From Galeruca laticollis (lineage: Eukaryota > Arthropoda > Insecta > Coleoptera > Chrysomelidae), in assembly GCA_963921935.1 (NCBI GenBank), contig OY998175.1, forward strand, positions 290,292,246 to 290,356,245: DNA of 64,000 nucleotides. The letters run 5' to 3'. Every line of letters starts with the position of its first letter. The stretch's first letter is position 1. Under the pieces are notes generated by a model that was not told the DNA's origin, searched no databases, and saw only the letters and a program-made list of their open reading frames with translations. The position numbers were made by a program, and so were the translations under genes. This document shows positions 50,681 to 62,589 of the stretch, in pieces.

Positions 50681-53559
50681 AAAACATATTTTATTTTAAA
50701 TCATAATAATAACTGGAATGCGACCCACATTATGTTTAATAAAATAATACGAAGTCAAAACAGAATAGAAAAAATAAAACATCTTACTGGGTCAAATCAA
50801 AATAATTGTTTTGAGTACAATTATTCCGATAGCGAAAATTAGCACGATTCAAAAAACAAAAAGTTGTTTTTGCAATTCGACAAAAAACCTCAAAACCGAA
50901 GTCGGGGGAAAAGCAAAAACGGGTGTACACAGAGCAGGAGCGCCAGAGTGTGTACCGGGTCGAACACGCGAAGGGAAAGTCCTTCCCTTGCCACGGTAAC
51001 GGTACTAGTTTGTTTTTAGTGTTAGCGGTGCGAGAGGTAAAAGTTCTCTCCGTTGTGTTAGGGTGTGATAGGGATACTGAGATTATTCCTTGACGGTGAA
51101 CACTGTCCCCTGTTTCGATACACAAACGGTAGAATTACCCTCTACGCTAATTTTTTTTCGACATAGCACGATACCGTTTTATTGGCACGACTCGTGGTGA
51201 CAAGCGGATAACTAAAATCAAGAAATATCCCGGCGAGACGGAGGAAGTTTGACAACGCAGTAAGTTTTTGAACTAAATTCAGATTGGGATAATTTTTTTC
51301 ACTAGTGAGATATTCACTCGTTATTGGTTGAGTTGGATTCTGAACTTGGGAGTATGAGTCAATTGTTATATACAAGGAGTAGCGATAGCAAAATATATTT
51401 ATTTTTTTTTTTTATCTTCAAAGAGACTGGACACATTTGTTCATTCTCAGTTAAGTTTTTCGCCCTGATAAATATATAATTTACCGTGTGTACTGGTATA
51501 ATTAAATTTTGCAGAGTTTCGCCAACCTGACAAAAGTTAGGTTTCATTTTGTTAAGTAGGAGTTATCATTTTGTTGTGTCACATATTCTCTTTCACCTCG
51601 TAGGTAGGAAGGAGATAGAAAGTTAGGCGAGGTTAATTTTGTACATGGTAACACAAAGGCCGGAGCGTATGTTTTCCATTTTTCGTGGGTTTCAGCGAAC
51701 TTGCGCTGATAAGTAAACTATTATAGAGAAACATTGTTATCATTCTTTTGTTCAGACGTGATTATAAAATAAAATTTTTCTTATCTTGCTAGTGTAATGC
51801 ATAAAGTTATCGTAGGTAATTTAATTACTGGGGAATTTCGCAACTTGTAACGCTAGTGTCAATAAATAATTTAATTGTTTCCTAGCTCAGCACAATTTTT
51901 TAGAACAAAAATTTCTTTTTCATTCCCTCAAGGTCAATGGCGACCTGAAACGACGTAAGCTGAAACGTTATTTCGATTAAAAGGTAATTACACATAATAT
52001 TTATTTATAGTCTCGAAACCGGTGACTAGAAAGTTGGGAACCGAAAATAATAAACCATACGCCTCTCATGCACTTTGTAAAAGACCAAGCCGATAAGGGG
52101 GATAGTTTTGCTGTACCATCGCAAAAACGAGAACTCTGTCATAACTTTGTTTGTTTTTTTGAATAGTTATATGATATACAGGGGTAGGATTAAAAGTAAA
52201 ACACCATTTATAGATAGATAGATGTATAGGTAGACTTATACCAGGGAACTCTAGTTACTTGGGTCATACGGGATTTTATTTTTGGGTTAAGGTTATATAT
52301 ATCTATATATGTGTACTCAGAGGAATTATTTTTTTTATTACATATTTTCTGTATAACGTTGTGGTTCTACCTTATTTTACCTATCACCCCTACTCCATAA
52401 TTCCCCCTCTGGAGAGTGTAACAACCGTGGAAGTGTGACAGAAACGAGGAGAACAACCCTGTCCTGGAAAAGGAAGATTGATCCGTTTTAAGACCAGGCG
52501 AACCTAGCTCAAAAATCGGTCTGGATCTGCCTTACACGCTCAGCCGCTCATTTGAGACAGAATTTGGTGGACTCGAAGGACGGGATCGATATAGAGTGAA
52601 GAAAAGGTAGGGGTATTTTGGTTTTCAGGTGGTGACAGACGAATTTAGGTCTGGATTATCATTTCACTGGTGACAGAAATTGTTAGAAAAGGGACAAAGT
52701 TGAATATATTAATATAAGAAAGCAAGTGACACAGGTAGTAAATAAAGCACAGAAGGAGAGATAGGGATAATTTGGACAGGAAATTATTAGTATTAGTATT
52801 AAAGGACAGTTAAGAGAAAATTGGCGAGTTAGGGTGAGAACGCAGTTCGTCTAAGCGGTCCAGGACTCTTGCTACCCAAGAGCTCCAGCCACAGGGAAGA
52901 CTAAACAATTTTTAAATTACATCGAACCGATGCTGTAAACGAGAAATTATTTATAATATTAGTAAAATTGCTAAAACATGAAATGGATATTTTTATAATT
53001 GCTTATTGTTTGTTATGACACTAAGTAACTGTTACAAATTGCGTGCTCCTTTTTCACCGTTGTTTAAACAAGGTATGCGCGATCAACTTTTTTATAATTT
53101 GTTAATTAATAATTGTGGCAGTGAAAAACTACGCGGTCTATCGTTACAAAAATTTTGTGCGTAATTGTCATATGTTTAACTATCTTTTCTGAAAATTTGA
53201 TAAATATTTATCAATTTTTACTTACCGAAAAATTTTCTCAAAGTTTACGTTTGATTTTTTACTAATTTTCCCATATTATTCATGGCAAATTAAAGTTTTT
53301 CGATTCTCATAACCTTATCGGAAATCGTCAAATAAAGAAAAAATAAAGAGGAAGTTTTTTTCATTCAAGGCTTTGTTTCAAGGTTTTAGACACAAATGTA
53401 TCGAAAAATGGGTTATTTTTTCGATATTTCGGTACATTTGTTGTTCTACAGCATTTAGCAAGCACTTTTTGGAGTAGGCAAACATATATTATTGTTGTAC
53501 ACAATATTCGGTAACTTTCTGCATAAAAATGTTTGCGTTATCGAACAACATCCATTTCG
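50681..53559. other. Unassigned 2.9 kb stretch, LTR or leader-like in places
   Basis: No coding region recognised. TGGTGACAGA occurs twice (about 52630 and 52671), in a context that could be a primer binding site. 52320-52560 is GC-richer. It may be the leader of the decayed gypsy copy downstream or a separate insertion. Confidence 0.25.
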
Positions 53560-54289
53560 ATTGCTCTATCGCCTGTACTACTGGAAATTTGTGACAAGCT
53601 GGGAAAAGGGCCAGGGCAACAGCGTTGCATGCACAGTCAGCTAGAATAATCGAAAGAATGAACAGGACTATTTGAAAATACCAGTGTAAAAAAGTTTCCA
53701 GCCACCAGAAAAACTAGGACCAGTATCTCTCTCTATTTATATTGGCTCATCGATCCGTCATCAATGAGTCCATGGGTGATATATCTGCAAAATCCTGTTT
53801 GGACGCGAGAGGAGACGACCTTGTGATCTAGAATTTGCTTGTCGACTGGGAGAATATCTAGCGGGAGAAGATTACGTGATCCAGTTGAGGAAAAAGATGG
53901 ACGATGTGCACGAATTGGTTCGAATGAATCTTCAAGTTGCCAGCGACAGAATGAAAAAACGGTACGACACGCAGGCCACAGAAGGTAGTTTCAAGGAAAG
54001 GGGCGATGTATGGTTGCACAACCCGACGAGGAGAAAAGGTTTCCTCCACAATTTCAGGAATCTTGGAAATGTCCGTACTTAGTTAAGACAAATATCAATG
54101 ATGTCATCTATCGCATAAGCAAGATACCCAATGTATAACCGAATGTAGTCCACCAAAACCGACTAGCGCCATTCGAAGGAGACCATAACCTAGTGGATGG
54201 AGTGAACCATATTAGAGAAGAGCCTGACCCTGCATTCGAAGAATTTTTGGGAAAAGTATTTACTCCCGGAAGAGTATTTACTGGCACAC
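53560..54289 (+). pseudogene. Decayed gypsy-like copy: integrase C-terminal part
   Basis: It matches residues about 570-822 of the element at 8796-11480, on the opposite strand. It has LEICDKLG, TALHAQS, IIERMNRT (Glu retained), then QLRKKMDDVHELVRMNLQVA (53881-53940), NPTRRKGF, VHQNRLAPFEGDH and LPEEYLLAH. Stops, shifts and a small deletion before LPEEY are present. It is cut at 54289 by the 5.5 kb insertion, and its continuation is at 59808. Confidence 0.8.
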
Positions 54290-54408
54290 TGTTAGGGGCG
54301 AAATTTAGGGGATGAGAACAGTGATTGTGCACTAGGGTTTCTCGCCTCTAACTGTCCCAGTAGCTAAGTCGGGCGTAGGTTTGACAATAAAAAATGATTT
54401 CGATTTTA

Positions 54409-54409
<1 letters not shown>

Positions 54410-54450
<41 letters not shown>
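54410..54450. repeat. (TA)n microsatellite
   Basis: About 20 TA units. Confidence 0.9.
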
Positions 54451-54454
<4 letters not shown>

Positions 54455-56245
54455 TAAATTTTCCAAAGCTCCACGGATTTCTAGCCAGTCAAACTCCGAA
54501 ACCACCCAGATGAGATGGGACAACCCACTGCACTAATATTACTTAATAATAAAAATTGGCTATAAGGTTATGTAAATCTCATTGAAAAAAATAAGAATTA
54601 CTTGGATCACAGCAAAGAAATATTCATTAACCTTACTAGAACAAATATATTGAAACGGTTAGGATGTACTGGCACAAATGGAACACACAACAATATTCTG
54701 TGGTTGTGAATAAGTACCCCACCAAATTATGATTGAGAAGGATGTATCAGCTCAATAAAGAAATATTACACCCGAATTAGGACTATCTGTGACGTCACTA
54801 TGATAGCTAACAGCTACGTACTAAAAAATGTCCTAAGGGCGGTATCAACTTAAGATCTAAGACTTAGCTGTGGATATTGTATGGTAGTGGTAGTGGCCTC
54901 TCAACTTCTCAATATGTTTACCGAAGAATTCAGCGCCTTGGTGAGTGTGTGGACTCTAGGAGGTGTACAACACACGAAGACAAGCACCTAGTTACGAAGG
55001 AAGTAGGAGGTAGACTGTGTGAGGACAAATACTATGGACAGCGTAGACAATATACGTTGACAGTGATGGGTGGACGTTGAAGATGGAGCTGACACCAAGC
55101 TGGGAGTTGAAATTCTAATGCAGTGGCTTCAAACTTGATATCCGAATACGAATCTCCAACCTGATGTGAAGGTTGTACGTTGACATGATGGTAAAACGTA
55201 GATGGAATACGACCAGAAGGTCGAATGAACCCTAAAATAAACATTACCAGAATAACTTCCGATTCCAATTGAGTACGGAGGCTCTTATTAGTCATAATAC
55301 TAACCTCAATGTGACAGAGGGTTATTGGACGGCCCTGTTGGTCTATTTGCCATCTGACAATCAGCTCCTTTTCCGTGATTGAATGAACTAACGAATGGAC
55401 TTCCTAAAATACACAACGCAAAGTCTCAGAGCCATGCTCGAGAATTTCTACGAAGAACTTACTTTGACCCCGAAAATCACATAAATCGGAAAGATTTTTT
55501 TTAAATATACAGCGTCTATAATCGCGAACAATATAAGGAAATCTGTCCGCCAGAAATTTCTCAGAACCATCCAACGATGAACTATTAATTGAAAGTTTCC
55601 AGCGAAGGATTCGGAAATTCTTCCAACTCAACACGAAGATTCCAGAATAAATGACAGAAATTGATAAATGTGTACTTAAAGTCATCTGTCACCCGCCAAG
55701 GTGCGCTAGCAGTATACTCGGAACTTGGAACATTGAACGCCAACATTGAGTAGAATACAAATGTCATGACTTTATCAAATTTTTACAGCAGATCATGCCT
55801 ATTACATTTGTATTCGTTATAAGAGACAATGAATAATCAGCCATTTGTCATTGAAATATAATGGTTATATCAAGACCAGGACAATTTTAATGTGGCCAAT
55901 CACGTCATCTCTCGGCGAACCAACACAACTACAATAAGGCATATGCCACTAGTCAAATCACATAGACAATTAGGTGTTGTGGAAAAACCAGAGATGGTTG
56001 AGGTGAATTCAAAGGACACAATAACATTTGGGAAACTAAGCTGGCTTGCACAATAAACAAGAGTAATGTTAGGTTCATTCAAATGTATCGAAGTGTAGGT
56101 CTTTCCCACACGTGGTGTAATCTACACTCAATACCTCACACTCGATAATTAATATTGACTCATTCCTAACTGCACTGAACTACACTCTACTCAAAGTGTG
56201 ATGGAAATTACATTACACCACGCTGCACCTTCAAATAATCGTAAT

Positions 56246-56381
56246 GACCAATGGCCATGATCTGTTGATTCTAATCATAGAACAATCAGAGTAACCGGAA
56301 GTGCAAACTAAAGGACCAATTGCCATGGCCTGTTAGTTCTAATCATGGAACAATCAGAGTCAGCAGAAGTGCAGTAAACAG
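56246..56381. repeat. 68-bp tandem duplication
   Basis: GACCAATGGCCATGATCTGT and GACCAATTGCCATGGCCTGT begin adjacent units that both contain GAACAATCAGAGT. Confidence 0.8.
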
Positions 56382-57589
56382 GAGTGCATTCGGTTATGAC
56401 GAAGGGTGAAGAGTTTGTATCTATCGAATTATGATATATCGATCAAGAAAGACATTCTTCTTTTAAACAAACGGAAGGGTTTAATTGTGCAAAATGAACC
56501 CGTGTAACGCGAAAATTTGCCGAGCCGTCGGAGATTTAATATTGGCTAGCCTGTCGACTGAGAGAAGTCACAGCGCTGACGGTGCGAAGTTAAAATTCAG
56601 TCCTCCAATTGCCGTCAAGGTGTGAACACACGTTTCCAACTTAAAATTTTTCGCATGTGCTCTGGGAGCCATAAAGCATTTTGCTAAAAACCCGACAATT
56701 CCGACGTAGGGGAAGAAAATACGGCTGAAACCAACAGCTGGCAGCTCCGACCCGTTAGGCTTCTGGTCCAGAAACGGCCGATTACTGTGGATACCAGTAG
56801 AAATTAGTGGGATTGCGTAATTCGTGGTAAATTTCCGTAGACGGCGTTGGTTAGAAGGATTCATTATCAAGGTAAATGTTTGAAAATAGTTTCTCGGAAT
56901 TAACAGTTCCATAGATATATTAACGTAGAAATTTTAGCTTTGAATCGTAATTTATTGGAGTATGTAATCTGGATTTCACGAGATAGTTTCGATGCCTTTC
57001 ATAAATTCTTATTAGTTCATATTCTTCATTGCTTTATATTTTTTTTGAAATAAGAATATATCACGGGGTTTGTATAATTATTCAGGGATGTGTCCAACGA
57101 CAAAGTTTTGATATTATGGGTTTTTTTGGTATCGTAGTTTTTTTGCTAAGCGAGAAAAAAACCAGTCATATAGTTTTTATCCTCATTGTAAATGGCTTTT
57201 ATACAGTTAACAGTCAGGATGTATGATTATTTGCGAATTTTGGGTGTTGTTATTATAGTCAGTATAATGGGATATTACGGGGGTACGTCGAAAATTTGAC
57301 CGGGGTAAAATGTAAACCCTATGTAGAGGCTAAATCGTTTCTCTATTTTAGGGGGGTTTTTGTATGTGGATATTAAAACACTGATTGGAGCTTAATGAGT
57401 CAGTGAGACCAGTTCCAGGAGAGCTGGAATTCTCTGGAGCGACTCCAGTTCCTGGTCTGGTTCCGGTAAAAGGATAAGTGAACAGTTTTCCTTTCTATTC
57501 TTCATTTTCTTTTGTAAATTCACCTTTATGCGTCACATTTCACCGTTTTTCATGTAAAGTTTTATCTCTCTTTTTGCGGCAAATACTAT

Positions 57590-58842
57590 ATAGCCCAGTA
57601 ACTCAAGACCTGAAAATATCGAAAGCTATAAATAATTCGGAGAATTATTCATACGTGGCTCAATTTGCAGTTCATCCCAGATACTTTCAAACAAAAAAAC
57701 CTTTAACATGATAGCGACTAAGAAAGAGGGCCCAAATGGGTCCCTAAACCCTTGAAAAAAGGTTTCCCGCTAATATCTGCCAAAATATAGGGATTGGAGA
57801 ATTTTTCTTTAGACAAAAGATGGAGATCTTTTCATTATCTACAATAATGGTACTGACCAATTTTTTCGCCAGACCAATATTTTTCGCAAAAATCGACGTC
57901 GAAAATTCCATAATTTTCATAGTGAATGGATATAGTAGTTTCTTGCCAAATTTTCGCTCGGTAGAATTGGGAATGCATTGATCTCCCTCTTTCGGCCTTT
58001 ACAGACCAATTGTAGAAGGAGCCAGCACATTCACTCTGCTCGCAAAATCGTGGATTCCATTAATGTAAACCGTTACGGAAAACAATTTTTTAACTCGCGC
58101 TTGTTTCGAAGATTCTAAAGAACTCCGAGAACGGCTCAAGAAGGGCAATAAACAAATGATTATTTTTTTAAAACGCAAGAGAGATCGTGCACCGAAATTT
58201 TTTGGATCATGCACGACCACCCAAGGTCCCGTTATAAAAAAATTAGCATGAAAGGCTATTTTTAAAAAATAATATGAATAAATTGATGGAATGTACTAAA
58301 AATATCATGAAAAAAGATTTTAACCGCTTTTTTAATAATTAAAAATAAATAAAAACGGACGTTAAGTCACATGCCAGGATAGCTATGGATTCTCCCATTA
58401 AGACGAACTTTGAATCATGGGAAAATGTTAATTTTTGCCCGAGATATAGAACAATTCGTCCGCCTGTCTATACAAGTTAACGCATAGACAGCAGCACTCA
58501 TAGACGCACAGCCGCGGGGAAATGAACAGACTTTTGGCTTCCATTATCTCGAAAAATATTTGGTTTTCGAAAAAAATGATAAGGAACATTTTTGTAGATA
58601 ATAAAACGATCTTCATGTTTTGTCTGAACAAAAATTTTGTGACTGGCATATTTTGGAAGATATTAGCAGAAAACCTGTTTTCTAGGGTTCAGGGAGGGCC
58701 ATTTTCAGCCCCTTCCTGAGTCGCTATCGTGTTAAAGGTTTTTTTTGTTTGGAAGTATCCGTGAAGATCTACAAATTGAGCTATGTGTGTATAATTCTCT
58801 GAATTATTTACAGCTTTGGACCTTCAGTTACTGGACTAATAA
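57590..58842. mobile_element. Foldback element with arms of about 345 bp
   Basis: 57590-57935 is repeated inverted at 58495-58842. Shared blocks: CCAGTAACT, AAACCTTTAACA, GATAGCGACT, GCTAATATCT and CAAAATAT. The spacer of about 560 bp has no coding motif. Confidence 0.7.
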
Positions 58843-59807
58843 TTTCGCTTCACACTTTGTACTTTGTATTTAAAATTTGTAATCTTTGCATACAGTTTTA
58901 AATATGCTAGGATACTACGGTACGTACCTGGGTACTGCGTTATTTAGTGGATTTTTTCTAATTCTGACGATTTTATGTATATAATTTGTGCCGCACATAA
59001 TTTCTAATTATATTTTCTCTAGCAACGCTAAGCTCGTTTGCTATTTAAATTTTATGCTTATGCAATTATTTATATTTATATTGATATTGGTATAAATTGC
59101 GGAAGTGTGAACCCTTGTAACTGTACATTGTTAATTTTTGATATATATTATCGTTGTATTTTCGAGATATTGTACATGAACTATTTGGTCGTTTCTCTAT
59201 GATGATAGAATTGAGATATCGGTGTAGTTTGGGGCCCTCAGCTCTTCTGCACCCTGAGTTTGAAGCCTTCAGCTCTGCTCAGAGTTTATAGAACCTGCTT
59301 GACTGTTATTTACTTAAGCTGTAACTGATAGATTAGTTAGCAATTTTTTGGATTTATGTATATTTCGGCCTTCAGCCTATCTACATTCTGAGTCTACAGC
59401 CTTCAGCTGAGTTCAGACATTATTTGGAAACATTATTGTAGTAATATTGTAATAAATATTTCGAAAAGAGACCGTTGGTCCAAAGTGACTAATTAAAACT
59501 TCAATCAGGGGATACTTGCTGACTTTTATTTTCTTATGATATCTTACCTTTCGGTTTAACCTTTGGAGTGTGTAGTGAGTGTTGTTAACCCACTGAGGAG
59601 TTGTGGGCTAATTAAAGAAGTCTTGGGTGCTTGCCAAAACTTCTCTGGCGCCCTTTCTGTAAACTTAATAATTTTTTTGAAGTATCCACCCCTTCTTCGA
59701 CTCGAAGCTAGTCGACTGGCGAGCACGGGTTGTACCACGTGAGACAACCCGCATACCTATAACGAGCACTGAGAGGGTTGGTAGGTTTTCTCGTTATACC
59801 CGTAACA

Positions 59808-60291
59808 ACACAACATCTTTGCCAGTAACAAACACGCACGAGGGTTGGCAGCCGTCTTTCTAAGGAAGTTTGGGCAATTAAAAAAACTCGAAGATTATAT
59901 TCCAGCCCCTGGCAAGTCACCGAGTCTGAAACACAATTCGCGGTAGGTCTTATACCTGGTAATTAAAAATGAATTTCAAGATCGATACACCTAACGGGAA
60001 GTGTAGGAAGCGCTAAGAAGCCTTCGAGATCATGGGCTGGAATCCAACGTGGAGAAACGAGTAATGCCTAGGATAGAGAGGAACCAGTTGGATTTGCGAG
60101 TCATCAGGAACATGATAGAAGTCTCCACATATTATTTTGCAATTTTACCCCTCGTTATCAGTACTTGATGAAAAGGGTGCCTTCAACGTCAACCACCGAA
60201 ATGTGTGGAAATGGGTAAGATTCCCGACTGAAACATCCAGTCCCTGCTACACAGAACTTCCAGAAGAAACTTGTTTTTAAGGAGTGGCTAA
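59808..60291 (+). pseudogene. Decayed gypsy-like copy: macrodomain and CCCH finger relic
   Basis: It continues from 54289 after the insertion. Frames read HARGLAAVFLRKFGQLKKL and EDYIPAPGK (first half of the macrodomain), then LESNVEKRVMPRI with NQLDLRVIRNMIEV (second half), then PRYQYLMKRVPS and RLKHPVPATQNF (CCCH region, Cys residues partly lost). A polypurine tract AAGGAGTGGCTAA (60279-60291) precedes the LTR. The catalytic GCGLD loop is again missing between MPRI and QLDL. Confidence 0.75.
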
Positions 60292-60650
60292 TGTTACGAA
60301 ATTTATGGGAAAGACTATTTTTTTGGGATTGTTTTCATAGATGCATTTCTAAAAAGGTCGATTGTTTGTTGGGAGCCGGAATCTAGAAGTTTTAAGAATC
60401 CAAATGCTCCAGAAAAACATTTTAATTACTAAGAAATTACGTGCGAATGGAGAGACCAGTCTTCAGTTTGATTTTATTGCAGTAGAAAAATCATTGTGAA
60501 CTGTATTCAATATTAATAATTAACAGTAAATTAGAATTAGTTTGTACCTAAATTAAGTATAAATGAATAGTTAAGTGTATAAATAAATTACGTAAGTAGC
60601 TATACCGTGTATATAAATTTATCCCACCCGTTGTGTTAAAAATTATGTTA
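60292..60650 (+). repeat. Diverged 3' LTR of the decayed gypsy-like copy
   Basis: It starts TGTTACGAAA right after the polypurine tract and ends near the shared block ATTTATCCCACCCGTT (60615-60631). It is diverged from the LTRs at 8039 and 12155 in the middle, so it is a related subfamily or an old copy. Confidence 0.6.
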
Positions 60651-62109
60651 ATTATTTGAGCCTGTGAATGGCTTCAAGCGGAAAATAAGTAGTGATATTT
60701 TCAGTGGGTAATACTGGCTTAAAATTCCGGAATGTTCAAGACAGTTGATAAATGATATTTTCCAAATTACGAAATCAGCTGAAACTAATTTAGCTTCGTT
60801 TCGTTCACACATTTCAAGGTACTATTATGTTTCACAAGAAATGAAAAATTCTGTTTATGACTCATTAAATTCCATTGCTGCCGTGGAAACTATTATCGCG
60901 GATAATTCTCTGTATTAGAAAAAACGCTTGATGAATGTGGATTGTTATTACGTGAGCTGGAAACATATTATCTGAATTATTACGAAAGAAATTGGAACAT
61001 AATCTCTCTAATATATAACAAGCAGAAATGTTTCGTTGAGGCAGCAAGAATACGGAAATTGAAAAAGTAAACAGAAAATCCGTTATTGTAATGGTATCGT
61101 TTTTCCTATATTTTTTTGTTAATATTTAACAGTAAAAGAACATTTTCTCAGTTGTCTACTTATATTTTTAGCTTCGTTACGTCCATTCATTACTAAACTG
61201 TCTCTTCCATGTTCCAAAGGATGCAAATCATAAGTAGTGTACTTTTATAGGGTGTGTAAATAGGTTAATTAACGTATATACGTCCATACTCATGAAAAGA
61301 TACAGATCCGCACAACATAATAATTTTCTCAACATCTCACGTCACACTTTCCATCCAACTCACCAACTGACACATTTCTCTGGTTAAACTCCTCGTTAAA
61401 TAAGTCTCTACTCGTTATTGAGAGAGTCATTTCTTTTGTCGAACAGAAATTTCATTTTCTCAACCGTCTTTATTAATTTGAAATTCTGTTACTTGGGACT
61501 TCACCGTTTCTATTCCTTTTGAAGGAATATTTATTTACAAATATGAGATATTTAGTTGACAACGAAAGGTGATGTTATCGTATACATAAGTCTTCAAACG
61601 TTATTTTCCTTTGCTAACCCCTCTTGAAAGTCGTATTATTAAATTTAAGGATCCCTATATTCAAAATTTACATAAAAAACAATCTCTTTTCCCATATTAT
61701 GTCCATTTTATTTTGATCCCGTTTATATAGTATCTCTGTGTATTTGACTCCAGCTTATAATTTTTTTTATTGATATAGTTTGGTCGTTCCAGAGCAGGGG
61801 TACTCAGATTTGAACTACTGGCGATCTACCTCAATATAGTTAGACTATAAATGATCGACTCTGTAGGTGCCGTAAATTCGTGTGATGCAGGATTTTACGG
61901 TAGGTAGGAAGGGTGTTTAATGGCATATGTAGGTAATAAGAGTACTTGAAAATGTAATGTAAAAGTCCATATCCAAAAATGCACCTTTAATGGTTCTTAC
62001 AAAATGACGATTTAGTTACTAAAGAATTATAAATTTTTGGATGTCAGCGTATTTTTCGTAAGATTGTACACAATTACTAAGTGCCAATCGCAAGCATGAT
62101 GTCATATGT
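60651..62109. other. AT-rich stretch, no gene recognised
   Basis: Short frames only; no motif found. Confidence 0.3.
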
Positions 62110-62345
62110 TTCTCAGTTAGTCGATTACGATCGCTGTCTGTAACTGTGAGAATTAGAAGGGTGGGTGACCCCACATCACTCAGGCAACAATTAGCCCATT
62201 GTGCATCCTTCTGAGGTTCAGACTTCCTTCTTGCCTTCCGTCAAACATTTGCAAAAAAACGAGTTCGACAGTCTCATCTTCTTGCTCACATCCTCTACAA
62301 AGTGGAGTGTCAGACAGACCCAATCTGAAGAGATTTAGAACAGTA
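62110..62345 (-). pseudogene. LINE C-terminal zinc-knuckle remnant
   Basis: On the minus strand, from about 62335: LFRLGLSDTPLCRGCEQEDE, then TVELVFLQMFDGRQ, NLRRMHNGLIVA-stop. This is the typical C-terminal CX2C region (LG-x-SPLCRxC-x-EDETVEH) of Jockey/R1-like LINEs, with the later His/Cys partly lost. Confidence 0.5.
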
Positions 62346-62383
62346 AAATTTTTACGTTAAATTGGAACAAACATAAAAGCTTT

Positions 62384-62415
62384 ATTGAGAGAGATAGAGA
62401 GAGAGAGAAAGAGAC
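62384..62415. repeat. (GA)n simple repeat
   Basis: An imperfect GAGAGA run. Confidence 0.8.
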
Positions 62416-62589
62416 ATAAGATTTATTGTCATGAAAATTTTTACAATTTTATGGACAAAGCAAAATATTTTAAAAATAGATAAATATGAAAAAGGATATA
62501 AAAAATAATATAAAGATATAAAAAATACTGACTATACCTACTAACAATACAGAACATAATATATAAAAATACAAATTTGAATTAATAAT

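Larger units (their letters stand above)
54290..59807. mobile_element. 5.5 kb TG..CA insertion of unknown type
   Basis: It begins TGTTAGGGGCG and ends CCCGTAACA, imperfect inverted termini, with ACAC on both sides (54286-54289 and 59808-59811). When removed, the flanking coding sequence joins exactly as in the intact relative. The 4-bp duplication and TG..CA ends fit an LTR retrotransposon, but I find neither a paired LTR nor any gag-pol motif inside. It contains a (TA)n run, a 68-bp tandem pair, a foldback structure (57590-58842) and a polyadenylation-like AATAAA at 59452. Confidence 0.6.

Noticed and set aside
56568..56912. 114-codon minus-strand ORF inside the 5.5 kb insertion
   Set aside because: No recognisable domain and no supporting signals; kept as unassigned.
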